In this document: in pieces, positions 51,331-62,728 of the stretch
Layout: each line of letters starts with the position of its first letter
Position numbering within the stretch: the first letter of the stretch is position 1
NCBI RefSeq assembly: GCF_001704415.2
Contig: NC_030811.1
Coordinates: 2,452,501-2,516,500 of the forward strand
DNA: 64,000 nucleotides
Reading direction: 5' to 3'
Origin: Capra hircus
Taxonomy: Eukaryota; Chordata; Mammalia; Artiodactyla; Bovidae
The notes under the pieces: model-generated
Database searches by the model: none
The model's input: only the letters and a program-made list of their open reading frames with translations
Told to the model about the DNA's origin: nothing
Position numbers and translations under genes: made by a program

Positions 51331-51694
51331 CTACAAAGGACAAAAACACACAGAAAGGCAGGCAACTGGAGTGGAGCTCAAAACTCAATCATCACGTAAG
51401 TTAACTACTATCAGAGACCAGTGAAACGCTAATCCAGTGACTGATCAATGCACACTGACTACAAGAGTGACTACAAGTGAAACGCATGTGCTACACACTC
51501 AGCCAGGACCAGACTCCTGCCGCACTGAGCGCCCGCTCTGTCATCACTCCAGGGGCCCAGCAGGACCATCAGACCAACTGTGAGAAACAGGTCTACCTGG
51601 CAAAGTCCAGGACTGAAAATAGACCACTTTTCATTCTATCTTTCAGAATGAGGGTGGTATCCATCTTCTAAGACATCCAAGTAAAACCAGGAGT

Positions 51695-51831
51695 GAAGCA
51701 AAGTGAAGTCGCTCAGTCGTGTCCGACTCTTTGCGACCCCATGGACTGTAGCCTACCAGGCTTCTCTGTCCATGGGATTGTCCAGGCAAGGATACTGGAG
51801 TGGGCTGCCATTTCCTTCTCCAAAACTAGGA
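51695..51831 (-). mobile_element. Bov-A type SINE monomer
   Basis: Antisense copy from gaagtcgctcagtcgtgtcc to ccatttccttctcc. It is flanked by aaaaccaggagt (51683-51694) and aaaactaggagt (51832-51843), 11 of 12 identical. It lacks the tRNA head and so matches a single Bov-A unit. Confidence 0.88.
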
Positions 51832-51861
51832 GTACTACTCTATAAATAGAAATTCATATAT

Positions 51862-51975
51862 TGAACTTTTTTTAATTGGGAGGATAACTGCTTTACAATG
51901 TTGTGTTGGTTTCTGCCATACAGCATGAATCAGCCCGAAGTCTACATATATCCTCCCCACACCGATGGAATTTTA
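51862..51975 (-). mobile_element. L1-derived fragment
   Basis: The phrase ataactgctttacaatgttg, then ggtttctgccatacagcatg and atgaatcagcc, is a common artiodactyl L1-associated antisense segment. Assignment is from memory. Confidence 0.55.
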
Positions 51976-52697
51976 AAAGCTTTTCTAAATCTATGATGCA
52001 CACTATAAACTCGTATTTTAAAAATTCAAAACATTAAAAGTCAGCATGTAAATACATTTCAATGTTTAACTAAATCAAGTTTATACTAGCCTCAAATTTT
52101 TTAAAAACTGGCTAATTTCTGAGTGAAATAAACAAAGGCAATTTTAAAACTGAAAAAAAAAATCATATTCCACCTGTTAAATCACAACAGCCAAATGTCA
52201 AACAATTAAGATCCATAATAACAACATTTAAAGGGCAAGGTTTTAGGACTAAATCTAAGTTTGGACCCATTAAGTATACAATCCTAACAAAAAAACTCAA
52301 CATTCCACATACACATAAAGATACTACATGGCTAAAAACTCCTAAAAAGTAAACTTCAAGGGCAACGTAATTCAAAAGATCAAAATCTAATAATGATACC
52401 AGAGAATAAAATTGGGAAACAAATAACTGGTAGAATAAATAATTTAAAACTTACTGTCACCCACAAAAACTACTTTATGTTAAAAACCATCCATTACACG
52501 TCTACAGCGCAATAATAAAGAGCATGGATTTGTTAATTACGTTTATACACAAGAAGTCTTTATTTTCACAAAAAATGTTTCTTCATAAAATTTTAAAAAA
52601 TTACTTCACTTAACAAGAGTATAGTAAATACCTCTTCCTCTTTTTATAACAGAGCTTACTACTATAAGCTCTTAGTCAAGTGAAAGATATTCTCTAC

Positions 52698-53033
52698 TGC
52701 CATGCACTGAATATTTGTATCCCCCACAAAATTCACGTGTTGAGTTCTAACACCCAGTGTGATGGTGTCTGGAGGTGCGGCCTTTGGAAGATGCCGAGTC
52801 CACAAGGGTGGAAGCTCATGAATGGGATCAGTGCCCTATAAAAGGGACCCCAGAGGGCTCCCGCACACCCACCAGCCACGTGAGAACACAGTGAGAGGGC
52901 CGGGGGCCTCACTGACACCCAACTAGGCTGGCACCTTGACCCTGGAACTGTGAGAAGGAAGTGTCTGCTGCTCACAAGCCACCGGTTTATGATATCGTGT
53001 TATGGCAGCCCAAACTGACTACATCAGTTATAT
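52698..53033 (+). mobile_element. MaLR (MST/MLT1-type) solo LTR
   Basis: Typical phrases in order: cacgtgttgagttctaacac, cccagtgtgatggtgtctgg, catgaatgggatcagtgccc, a cctataaaaggg promoter-like box, cagccacgtgagaacacag, ggaactgtgagaagg and ggcagcccaaactgactaca. It begins TG and ends CA. An internal retroviral region was not seen, so this is a solo LTR. It is antisense to RBM33; promoter activity is not implied. Confidence 0.88.
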
Positions 53034-53502
53034 CCAGATAGTCAGCCATGAAAAAGCACAGTCCAAAGGAATTTCCAAAATGACAATTTAGCCAATTGAT
53101 ATGCATAATTAAAAAATGTCTACAATGAAAACAAAAGCAGCAACATCAAACTGCAACCAACATTACTGAGTCAGAGGCCACTGCCCCATCCAAATACAGG
53201 AATTCTCTAAGAGAGCAGTACAAATCTATCTGGAACTTCTGTAGCCTGCACTCAACACAGTTAACAGGTTATTAAATGTAGGACCAGCCATGATGTTAAA
53301 CAGTTGATCTATTTGTAGTAAAAGACATACGGCTTCCACATCACTTATATTAATACAGTGATATAGTTTATTAATATAGGTATATTAGAATATAATCATA
53401 TGGTAAAGATACAGTACATTATCATTTATATCCCACTATAATTATAAAGCAGTTACTAGAAATTTAAACAAAGAACATTTTTAATGAGATAATATTCAGT
53501 AC

Positions 53503-53579
53503 CAGAAATTTTCTTCGTCTTCATTATCACTCTGTAGGAGATCATCATTTAGCTCTTCATCTGACAAATCCGATTGATT
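53503..53579 (-). CDS. RBM33: RBM33 coding exon (window exon 2, acidic)
   Basis: A 77-nt exon with 25 full codons starting NQSDLSDEELNDDLLQSDNE and ending in ENF, plus two bases (TG) of a split codon. The acceptor reads ttaatcag and the donor CTG/gtactg. It continues the acidic region of RBM33, rich in Asp, Glu and Ser, likely disordered and carrying casein-kinase-2-like S-D-x-E contexts (inference). The TG joins a T in the next exon to give Cys, where I recall Ser in the human protein; the donor's last bases (CTG instead of CAG) cause the change. Downstream, the intron holds a MaLR LTR and SINEs. Confidence 0.93.
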
Positions 53580-54529
53580 CTGATTAAAGCAAGAAATCTA
53601 ATTAATGCATGTCACTTCCATAAGAAAACTTGTTATAAAAGTGCAAAATTACGTTGACTGGATTATTTCTGACCTTGTTATTAAAACATTTACCATTCAC
53701 AAAGTTTTCTCAGTTTGACATAACCAGTGACAGTCAAGGTTCTACATATGGCATACTAGCTAACTACCCAGACTAATTTTTAGATGCTCAGTCACGTAAA
53801 TATGGAAGGAACAGGCATAAGGATCGTATTATAACTCTAACAAAGGAGAAAAAAAGGACAAGTCCTTTGGTAGTATGATATAAACAATTTTTTCTTATAC
53901 CAAAAAAATGGTATCCTTAAGACTTGATTAAATTTAATGTAAACAAAAGAAAAAAATAGTGGAATTTTAGAAAAAAGCAGATTTTAAATAACTAGATTGC
54001 CCAACTGAAATGATAAGAGACTAAAATAAAACTCTGGTTAGTCCTGTAGACGGATACATGAAAATAAGTACAACTTGGATTCTCTCTCCTGTTCCTGACA
54101 GGTTTGTCTACTCATATTATGAGTAAGCAGAGGCAGTCGACTGAGTGTGCCAACTGGTAAAATTTCTAAAGTTACACATTTTGTTAAGCTAAATACATAC
54201 CAGTATCTTAGATTTAAGATGGGGAACTTCACACTTTCCTACCTTATTAAAATTATTTCTGTGGTATATATAAATTACTACTCCTCCACAACATGCACGC
54301 AAGGGGGGAAAAAAAGACTTGATTTTCTACCTAAGGATGAAAGAAATAAACCAGCAATCTTTTCCTGCCATTTTATAGATTATAAACTTAGGCTTCTCAA
54401 CCATACCTCTATTTACTCTTCCTTAAGGTAATTTTGATATAAGCCAAAAAATATCCATCTTATTTGTAGTTTTTATTAGTCTCCCACAGAACCTGTCATC
54501 CATTAACGGGATGAGCCCGGCCTGCTCTG

Positions 54530-54755
54530 CACGTGTGCATGCCGAGTCACTTCAGTCATGTCTGACTCTTTGCAACCCCCCAGACTGTAGCCTGTCAGGC
54601 TCCTCTGTCCATGGGACTCTCCAGGTAAGAATACGGGAGTGGGTCGCCACGTCCTCCTCCAGTGGTCTTCCCAACCCAAGAACCGAACTCCAGTCTCTTA
54701 CGTCTCCTACACTGGCAGGTGGGTTCTTTGCCACTAGCGCCACCTGGGAAGCCCG
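54530..54755 (-). mobile_element. Bov-tA SINE
   Basis: Antisense full-length element with the complete head (gccacctgggaagccc at its right end). It is flanked by ggcctgctctg (54519-54529) and ggcctgctatg (54756-54766), 10 of 11 identical. Confidence 0.92.
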
Positions 54756-56068
54756 GGCCTGCTATGGGAGAACTCAAATTTAGCTGCCCAGGACCACTAA
54801 ATAAAAGCACAAGAAATCTTTAAAAAATAACAATTCAATAAAGCAAAATTTCATTCAATAACAGGCTGTTCCCTTCAGGTTTTTAGTAAAACTTCTAAAT
54901 ATTGGTCGAAATCAATTAACTCACACACCAAACAAAGAGGAGTGTATGTTGCAGTAGGCTCTGATGGTGATCAAATCTCACTTTTTTGAGTTCTGAGGAT
55001 TCAACTTTCTATGTTGGTTCTGAACTTAATGAGTAATAGACACAGGAGGCACAAAATAATGATCAAAATGACCGAAACACTGACATTACTTGAAAAGCTG
55101 GAATGGAGGGCCACACTAAGCCCTGAGGCCACAACTGGTTCCTAACTACTCTGTCCCGATGACCTGGAGTGGCGTCTCCTCAGGCAGGAGGGGAACAGCT
55201 AGGGAGGATTCTGCTCAGGGTGGCCGGCAGGAAAGTGGGGCAAGAAGAGTGAGAAACTGGCCGTGAACACTTGCGAAATCATTAGGGCCAGGTGGGCTCC
55301 CTGACAGAAACACAGGGCAAACTACATCAGGCTTGCCCAAGAGTAGCACTCCAACCACATGTAAAATTATTTTACTATATTTAGACATTTTCGCATCTAA
55401 CTGGTATCCCTCACAAACGCATTTTAAATACTTACAAAGGAAAACATGTGTTTACCTTAAGGGATGTGAACTCCCAAATACAGGGAGTACACGTTAAGGC
55501 AGTGCAAACTAAGCCAGAGGCAGACAACAGTCCCCTCTCCCTCTGTGACCACCCCATGGGAGGACTGGCCCCGGGTCTGCCCCCGCCCAATCACACCACG
55601 CACGGGCATCCGAGGCCAGCCCGAGCTCACAAACGGGCAGGCTGAGGGGCATGCTCACAGGTTCTTCCCTTGCAGTCATTCTGACCATGCAGGTTTACAG
55701 GTAACAGAAGGAATTCTTCTTCAGAGTTACAGGGGATGACAAAGGAAAGGCTGGGGGAAGCCAAAGCCAGGACGCATGCAGGCCTTGGGGGCAGGCCAGG
55801 AAAGGAGAGCAGCTACAGCAGCTCGTGTGTCAGAGAAGATGCAGGCGCAGTGGAGTGAGAGACAGGAAAGGGGCGGGGCTGGCACTCCTGCCAGGACTGG
55901 ACCTTCATCAACCGAATTATGAATGAGACAAAAAGGAAAATCTCATCAGATCTGACAATCAGACAACTGATCTGACCCAGTCGCCTAAGAGAACAATGAG
56001 CTTGAGTGTAACCGCTGACGGTAAGGAGCCATCACAGTCTGAAGACTTTAAAAAAACTAAGCATACAA

Positions 56069-58365
56069 ACACCCTCTTCCAACAACACAAGAGAAGATGC
56101 TACACATGGACATCACCAGACGGTCAACACCAAAATCAGACTGATTATATTCTTTGCAGCCAAAGATGGAGAAGCTCTATACAGTCAACAAAAACAGGAC
56201 CGGGAGCTGACTGTGGCTCAGATCATGAACTCCTTATTGCCAAATCTAGACTTAAATTGAAGAAAGTAGGGAAAACCGCTACACCATTCAGGTATGACCT
56301 AAATCAAATCCCTTATGATTATACAGTGGAAGTGAGAAACAGATTTAAGGGTCTAGATCTGATAGATCTAGTGTGATAGAGTGCCTGATGAACTATGGAA
56401 TGAGGTTCGTGACATTGTACAGGAGACAGGGATCAAGACCATCCCCATGGAAAAGAAATGCAAAAGAGCAAAATGGCTGTCTGGGGAGGCCTTACAAATA
56501 GCTGTGAAAAGGAGAGAGGCGAAAAGCAAAGGAGAAAAGGAAAGATATAAGCATCTGAATGCAGAGCTCCAAAGAATAGCAAGAAGAGATAAGAAAGCCT
56601 TCTTTAGCGATCAATGCAAAGAAATAAGAGGACAACAACAGAATGGGAAAGACTAGAGATCTCTTCAAGAAAATTAGAGATACCAAGGGAACATTTCATG
56701 CAAAGATGGGCTCGATAAAGGACAGAAATGGTATGGACCTAACAGAAGCAGAAGATGTTAAGAAGAGGTGGCAAGAATACATGGAAGACCTGTACAAAAA
56801 AGATCTTCACGACCCAGATAATCATGATGATGTGATCACTAATCTAGAGCCAGACATCTTGGAATGTGAAGTCAAGTGGGCCTTAGAAAGCATCACTATG
56901 AACAAAGCTAGTGGAGGTGATGGAATTCCAGTTGAGCTATTTCAAATCCTGAAAGATGATGCTGTGAAAGTGCTGCACTCAATATGCCAGCAAGTTTGGA
57001 AAACTCAGCAGTGGCCACAGGACTGGAAAAGGTCAGTTTTCATTCCAATCCCAAAGAAAGGCAACACCAAAGAATGCTCAAACTACCACACAATTGTACT
57101 CATCTCACATGCTAGTAAAGTAATGCTCAAAATTCTCCAAGCCAGACTTCAGCAGTACGTGAACCGTGAACTCCCTGATGTTCAAGCTGGTTTTAGAAAA
57201 GGCAGAGGAACCAGAGATCAAATTGCCAACATCTGCTGGATCATGGAAAAAGCAAGAGAGTTCCAGAAAAACATCTATTTCTGCTTTATTGACTATGCCA
57301 AAGCCTTTGACTGTGTGGATCACAATAAACTGTGGAAAATTCTGAAAGGGATGGGAATACCAGACCACCTAACCTGCCTCTTGAGAAATCTGTATGCAGG
57401 TCAGGAAGCAACTGTTAGAACTGGACATGGAACAACAGACTGGTTCCAAATAGGAAAAGGAGTACCTCAAGGCTGTATATTGTCACCCTGCTTATTTAAC
57501 TTACATGCAGAGTACATCATGAGAAACGCTGGACTGGAAGAAACACAAGCTGGAATCAAGATTACCGGGAGAAATAGCAATAACCTCAGATATGCAGATG
57601 ACACCACCCTTCTGGCAGAAAGTGAAGAGGAGCTAAAAAGCCTCTTGATGAAAGTGAAAGAGGAGAGCGAAAAAGTTGGCTTAAAGCTCAACATTCAGAA
57701 AACTAAGATCATGGCATCTGGTCCCACCACTTCATGGGAAATAGATGGGGAAACAGTAGAAACAGTGTCAGACTTTATTTTGGGGGGCTCCAAAATCACT
57801 GCAAATGGTGACTGCAGCCATGAAATTAAAAGACGCTTACTCCTTGGAAGAAAAGCTATGACCAACCTAGATAGTATACTCAAAAGCAGAGACATTACTT
57901 TGCCAACTAAGGTCCGTCTAGTCAAGGCTATGGTTTTTCCTGTGGTCATGCATGGATGTGAGAGTTGGACTGTGAAGAAGGCTGAGCGCCGAAGAATTGA
58001 TGCTTTTGAACTGTGGTGTTGGAGAAGACTCTTGAGAGTCCCTTGGACTGCAAGGAGATCCAACCAGTCCATTCTGAAGGAGATCAACCCTGGGATTTCT
58101 TTGGAAGGAATGATGCTAAAGCTGAAACTCCAGTACTTTGGCCACATCATGCAAAGAGTTGACTCATGGGAAGACTCTGATGCTGGGAGGGATTGGGGGC
58201 AGGAGAAGGGGACGACAGAGGGTGAGATGGCTGGATGGCATCACGGACTCGATGGATGTGAGTCTGGGTGTACTCCGGGAGTTGCTGATGGACAGGGAGG
58301 CCTGGCGTGCTGCAATTCATGGGGTCGCAGAGAGTCGGACACGACTGAGCGACTGAACTGAACTG
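56069..58365 (+). mobile_element. BovB (RTE-class) LINE, 5'-truncated, near-continuous RT frame
   Basis: A 2.3-kb copy flanked by the 10-bp duplication aagcatacaa (56059-56068 and 58366-58375). It begins inside the endonuclease domain (conserved SDH at 56218-56226), passes through the linker and the reverse transcriptase, and ends with the typical BovB tail of gactgaactg repeats. RT motifs are readable: FIDYAKAFD near 57285, QGCILSPC, and the catalytic YADD at 57591-57602. The product would nick DNA and prime reverse transcription (RTE family knowledge). The frame is broken: protein continues across three successive frames, with switches near 56365-56380 and 56621-56630. A third break near 58168-58173 is 2 bp short relative to the copy at 43 kb. 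The copy is therefore not functional. It is antisense to RBM33. Confidence 0.95.
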
Positions 58366-58968
58366 AAGCATACAAGGCTAGCTTGATATTTAGTGAGAAT
58401 AACAAGTGTCTTTAAATTGTTAATATTAAAAAAATTAGTATTTCACTTCAATATTTGGCTCTCTATTTCTATTTTTAATGTATGTTTCATAATGTTCAAA
58501 ATATACTGGTAGAGATACGTTATACGTATAAACCCATGATACCTAAATATACACACTGGAGATGACAGCTTCCCAGTTTTTACTTGATCAAAGAAGTTCG
58601 TATTTGAGGATACTTTTACCCTTTACTCTGAATCTCAAAAAGTAAATTTCAGATTCAACATTCAAAATATTAACCACCAGATGTTAAGTTCCTTCAAGGC
58701 AAGTGGTAGTTCTGTCACAACTTTCATACACTCAATACCTGCTAAAACGCCTTGACATGCCAGAAACTAAAGCATTTGCTTCAAAGGATTTACTGCCTGA
58801 ATTACAAGTTATCAGAGAATTTACGGATACACAGTCAACTCTTTGTGTATATAAAAAGTAATCAATTCACAAAATTTTAATCTACACCCAACTTTCCAGT
58901 AACCCTAACTGGTTATTCTTTAAGTGCAATTAAATAACACTTAATTTCAAGAAGTCCTGTATTGTTAC

Positions 58969-59017
58969 CTTTTTGCCAGACAGCAAATCTTCTCCAAGTA
59001 AGTCATCATCAAGTTCA
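58969..59017 (-). CDS. RBM33: RBM33 coding exon (window exon 1, acidic N-terminal)
   Basis: A 49-nt exon: one base completing an upstream codon, then 16 codons reading ELDDDLLGEDLLSGKK. The acceptor is preceded by a long pyrimidine run (C and T tract at 59021-59036 on the coding strand) ending in cag. The donor is AAAAAG followed by gtaaca. The peptide matches the conserved acidic leucine-rich N-terminal segment of RBM33 just after the initiator region. The exon ends on a codon boundary, so it joins the next one in phase. The first two bases of its split codon come from an exon above 64000 that is not in the window. Confidence 0.9.
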
Positions 59018-60084
59018 CTGTGGGGGGAAAAAAAAAGACAGGACAATGTTTTATTCCTACTAAACACTGGAAAGTTTGCAGACCACTGGGGAAATTTACC
59101 CAGGACTTTAGGGTTAGGGTACTTTCACATTAAGTTTGCTATCTTTTCCTTTATCTTTATTAATAATGAAAACACATTTTCAAATACACAGGGAACATCT
59201 GATCCTTTAAGTGTGGGAGTCTTTGCTGTAACTAGTGGCTCTCACTAGACTTCTAATCTTAGTTTCTCACCTCAATACGAGATCTTCATTTCTTTGGACT
59301 TGTCCATCAATGAGCAAAATAAGAAACCATACATAATATCTATGTTTTCTCTTACCTTTCAAAACCTATGATGAAACAGGAACAGACAGATGCCCCAGTA
59401 TCATTAACTAGGAAAATTAAAACCAAAACTACTGGGAGACCATTTAACACTCATCAACTGCAAAAACTTTAAAAATGAAAAATCAATGCTTATGAGAACA
59501 TTCAAGTGTATCATAATAACTAAAGGAATTATTTTTCTATAACATCGAAGTCACGTCAGCTGTTTGCAATTTATGGTCAGCATGCTCATGTTTTGAAGTG
59601 ATCAAAAGCAGGTTTTCTCATAATTAAAATAGAAACCCTTAGCAGATGAGAAACCTGGAGACATTTCCCACTGTTTCCTTTTTTTTAATTTTTAAACTGA
59701 CAGAAGAGAGCGACCACTAATTTACGTCCTTTTTTTCTTACTTTTGTATTTATTCTTATTAAGTTATGTCCCTTTAAAGCAAATGTCTAAGCACTAACAT
59801 CTAGAAAGAGAAAGCACAATTAGACTATGATTCTAGGTACAAATGCCAATGGAGACTCAACTGCACCAATGTTATTGCAATTGTGACTTTGTTCCTAAGG
59901 GTTCTGGTTACAACTTTCTACAGGTTCTCTAGGTTTTGAGCACTACGTTACCCAAAACGCATGCTTACTTCTAGTGCGCTCCTCTGCAGAATGGCAGAAT
60001 ATCCTGGAATGCACATATGAAGTTACAACAGAAGTTCAATATACTCTCTCTTAGAACTAGAAACAACAAACTATTTCATTCATG

Positions 60085-60225
60085 CACTGAGTATCTCTTT
60101 TATTAAGTTACCTTACATAAATCCTATACCATCATTTTATAAATAAAGAAAATAGGGACAACAGATTAAGTGATTTGCCCAAGGTCACACAGCAGAGACA
60201 AATCCGGGACAAGAACTTTGCCCAT
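60085..60225 (-). mobile_element. MIR SINE
   Basis: Antisense MIR core: cattttataaataaagaaaa, ttaagtgatttgcccaaggt and cacacagcagagacaaatcc. Confidence 0.85.
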
Positions 60226-61137
60226 GGAAAAAATCTTTCATGGACCTGCATAAATACAACAGTTATCAGAGAACAATGTATGACTTCTTTCAACATTTTC
60301 AATCCTCAAACCATCTAATCATCTTTCAGATACAATTTCTGTATCTTCATTGTTACATTCACTCCCCAATGGTGAGGAAATAAACGCTTGCTAGTCACAA
60401 TATTTACAAAAACTGCTTTTGAGAATTTGACTCTAGATGACCCCAAAAATAGAAGCACCTCTTTGAGGATAAGCACCCCTCTGGAGCATCACTCAAATAA
60501 CTGAAAACAGAAGGTAATATCATTTGCCCAGGGGACACTAACTGGGAAGAACTCTTTAAAACCATAGTATGAACAGGTGCTGGTAATCACATAAGCAAAA
60601 ATCTAGAAAGTGTTGGTGTCTTTTGCTGACAAATATATGGAAATAGGCAATCAGTGACTTTGATGACTATTTTTCCTAAACAAGAGCATTTTTTAAAAGA
60701 TAAACGAAAATTATATCAGCTACAAATGAACAGAGTGTACAGAGATGAAGAGCTGTTTCCCTGACTAACAAAGGTAGTAAGAAAGAGCGTTAAATAAGAA
60801 AGCAAGAGGAGAAATTAACCGCACAAATAACAATACGCATCAACTGCCGCTCAAGCAGTCACTAACGTCCATTCCATATACTACACGGCAAGAATCACTC
60901 TAGGTGTTGGACACATACTCGCTCTTTTGCTGACACACTGAAACCAAGCAGGACCGCATGGCCCTCGTCCCCTACCATGCCCTCTGCCCGCCTTTTGCCT
61001 GTGCAAAACTTTAGTCAAAGAGTAAGTTTAATCAGAGAAGTGAGAAATGCTGAAACAAAGGAAAGCAGTCAGAGGAGACTGAACGATAACAATGCAGTCA
61101 CTAAGCACAGTCGGGACCTTTAGCTCTTCCTCACGTG

Positions 61138-61340
61138 AAGTGAAATCACTCAGTCCTGTCTCTTTGTGACCCCATGGACTATAGCCTGCCAGGCTCCTCC
61201 ATCCACGGGATTTTGCAGGCAAGCATACTGGAGGGGGTTGCCAATTCCTTCTTCAGGGGAATCTTCCCAATCCAGGGATTGAACCCAGGTCTCCTGCATT
61301 GCAGGCAGACTCTTTACAGTCTGAGCCACCGGGGAATCTT
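61138..61340 (-). mobile_element. Bov-tA SINE
   Basis: Antisense element from gaagtgaaatcactcag to gagccaccggggaatc. It contains the reverse of the ggttcaatccctgg B-box region. Confidence 0.92.
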
Positions 61341-61492
61341 TCTCAAGGGTTATAGGTAATATTCTGAGCCATATCTTGTAAGCTGTCTTATAGATACTAA
61401 AAGCCCAGGTGGAGAAGTTAACTACACAATGACCAGACTGTACCCAGGACTTGAGCTGCCATAATTCTGAGAATTGATTGCAAAGAAATGGG

Positions 61493-61673
61493 AACGAAAG
61501 ATTGAGGGCAGGAGGAGAAGGGGACGACAGAGGATAAGATGGCTGGATGGCATCACCAACTCAATGGACATGGGGTTTGGGTGGACTCCAGGAGTTGGTG
61601 ATGGACAGGGAGGCCTGGCGTGCTGCGGTCCACGGTGTTGCAAAGAGTCGGACACAACTGAGCAACTGAACTG
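61493..61673 (+). mobile_element. BovB LINE 3' tail fragment
   Basis: About 180 bp matching only the extreme 3' end of the BovB copies in this window (from the GGRRRRGRQR-encoding part to gcaactgaactga). It is a severely 5'-truncated insertion. Boundaries are approximate. Confidence 0.85.
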
Positions 61674-62021
61674 ACACCCAGAACTGAAAATTAAGTGTAC
61701 CTAAAAAAACCAAGATGATGCTACTCAGACCACTGATGACCAGCTGAAGATGACTGTTAGAGAGGACTGTGCTGTTTCTGCGTGCAACCCCCCTCACCAC
61801 CCTGTCTATAAATGCTTTCCTTCGCTGCTTCTTGGGCGGGGGGAGGAGTCGGCCTTTGCACAGATGTCCGCCACCCTCCCCACCCCAGCTGCCGGCACCT
61901 GAAGTAAAGCAAACTTGCCTTTCCACCAGCCTGGCTTGTTTACTGACTTCTGAGTGGTGAGCAGCCCGACCCCCCACACATACATCTCTGTAACCAGAAC
62001 ACAACCCCATCAAGCAGATAC

Positions 62022-62165
62022 GTCATTCTCCACTTTTTACACGTGAAAACAAGGATTCAAGATGTTAAATAACTGGCCCAAGATCACCCTGCTACCAAGT
62101 CAGAAACAAGATGAGTTGAGACAGTCTAGCGCTAGAGTCCAAATCCTACCTACTACGCACACACC
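62022..62165 (-). mobile_element. MIR SINE
   Basis: Antisense MIR core: ctttttacacgtgaaaacaa, taaataactggcccaagatc and taccaagtcagaaacaagat. Confidence 0.75.
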
Positions 62166-62552
62166 ACACAAAAATTAAATGTCCTTCTCCACTGTTATCA
62201 TAAAGCAGGATCCTTATAAAGAGGCGCACAGAAGGGAAGAAATTTGTAAAATATGAAACACTACCAAAATGACACCAATGGGTCACCAAAAGCAACGAGT
62301 TAATGGGAGTGAGTGGCCCAAACCGCCTCTTTCCAAGAGGGTGAGCAGTAATGCTCACAGACAACAGCGGTACTTAGAAAGTGACAGGAGTACCGAACGG
62401 ATGAGGCGGCTTTCTGCGTCCCACTGCACAGCACCTGAGAGGCTTTGCCAGCGACCACTAGTTGAAGAAGACAATCAGACCTTTGGGAGCAGGTACATGT
62501 TTATTAACCAACAGAATTACACGGGAAACTTTTCAGGAAACAGGTATTCTGC

Positions 62553-62728
62553 AGGCAGTCGTGGCTCAGATGGTAAAAATCGGCCTGCAGTACAGGAGAC
62601 CAGGGCTTGATCCCTGGGTCAGCACTCTTGCCTGGAGAATCCCAGGCACAGAGAAGCCTGGTGGCTACAGTCCATGGGGTGGCAAAGAGCCAGGCATGAC
62701 TGAGTGACTAACACTTTCACATTTTTTC
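62553..62728 (+). mobile_element. Bov-tA SINE
   Basis: Head gcagtcgtggctcagatgg, B-box-like gcttgatccctgggtc and tail tgactgagtgactaacact are all readable. There is a short internal deletion after the B box. Confidence 0.88.

Larger units (their letters stand above)
51331..53502 (-). other. RBM33 intron, 2.2 kb
   Basis: Contains a Bov-A type SINE, an L1 scrap and a MaLR solo LTR (listed). The remainder is AT-rich with no recognised feature. Confidence 0.85.
53580..58968 (-). other. RBM33 intron, 5.4 kb
   Basis: Contains a Bov-tA SINE and the 2.3-kb BovB copy (listed). The stretch at about 54.8-56.0 kb shows nothing I recognise. Confidence 0.85.

Noticed and set aside
57105..58150. Antisense frames of 75-151 codons over BovB copies (also at 40.3, 43.5 and 44.0 kb)
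   Set aside because: They recur wherever BovB occurs and are the reverse strand of its RT gene, not separate genes.
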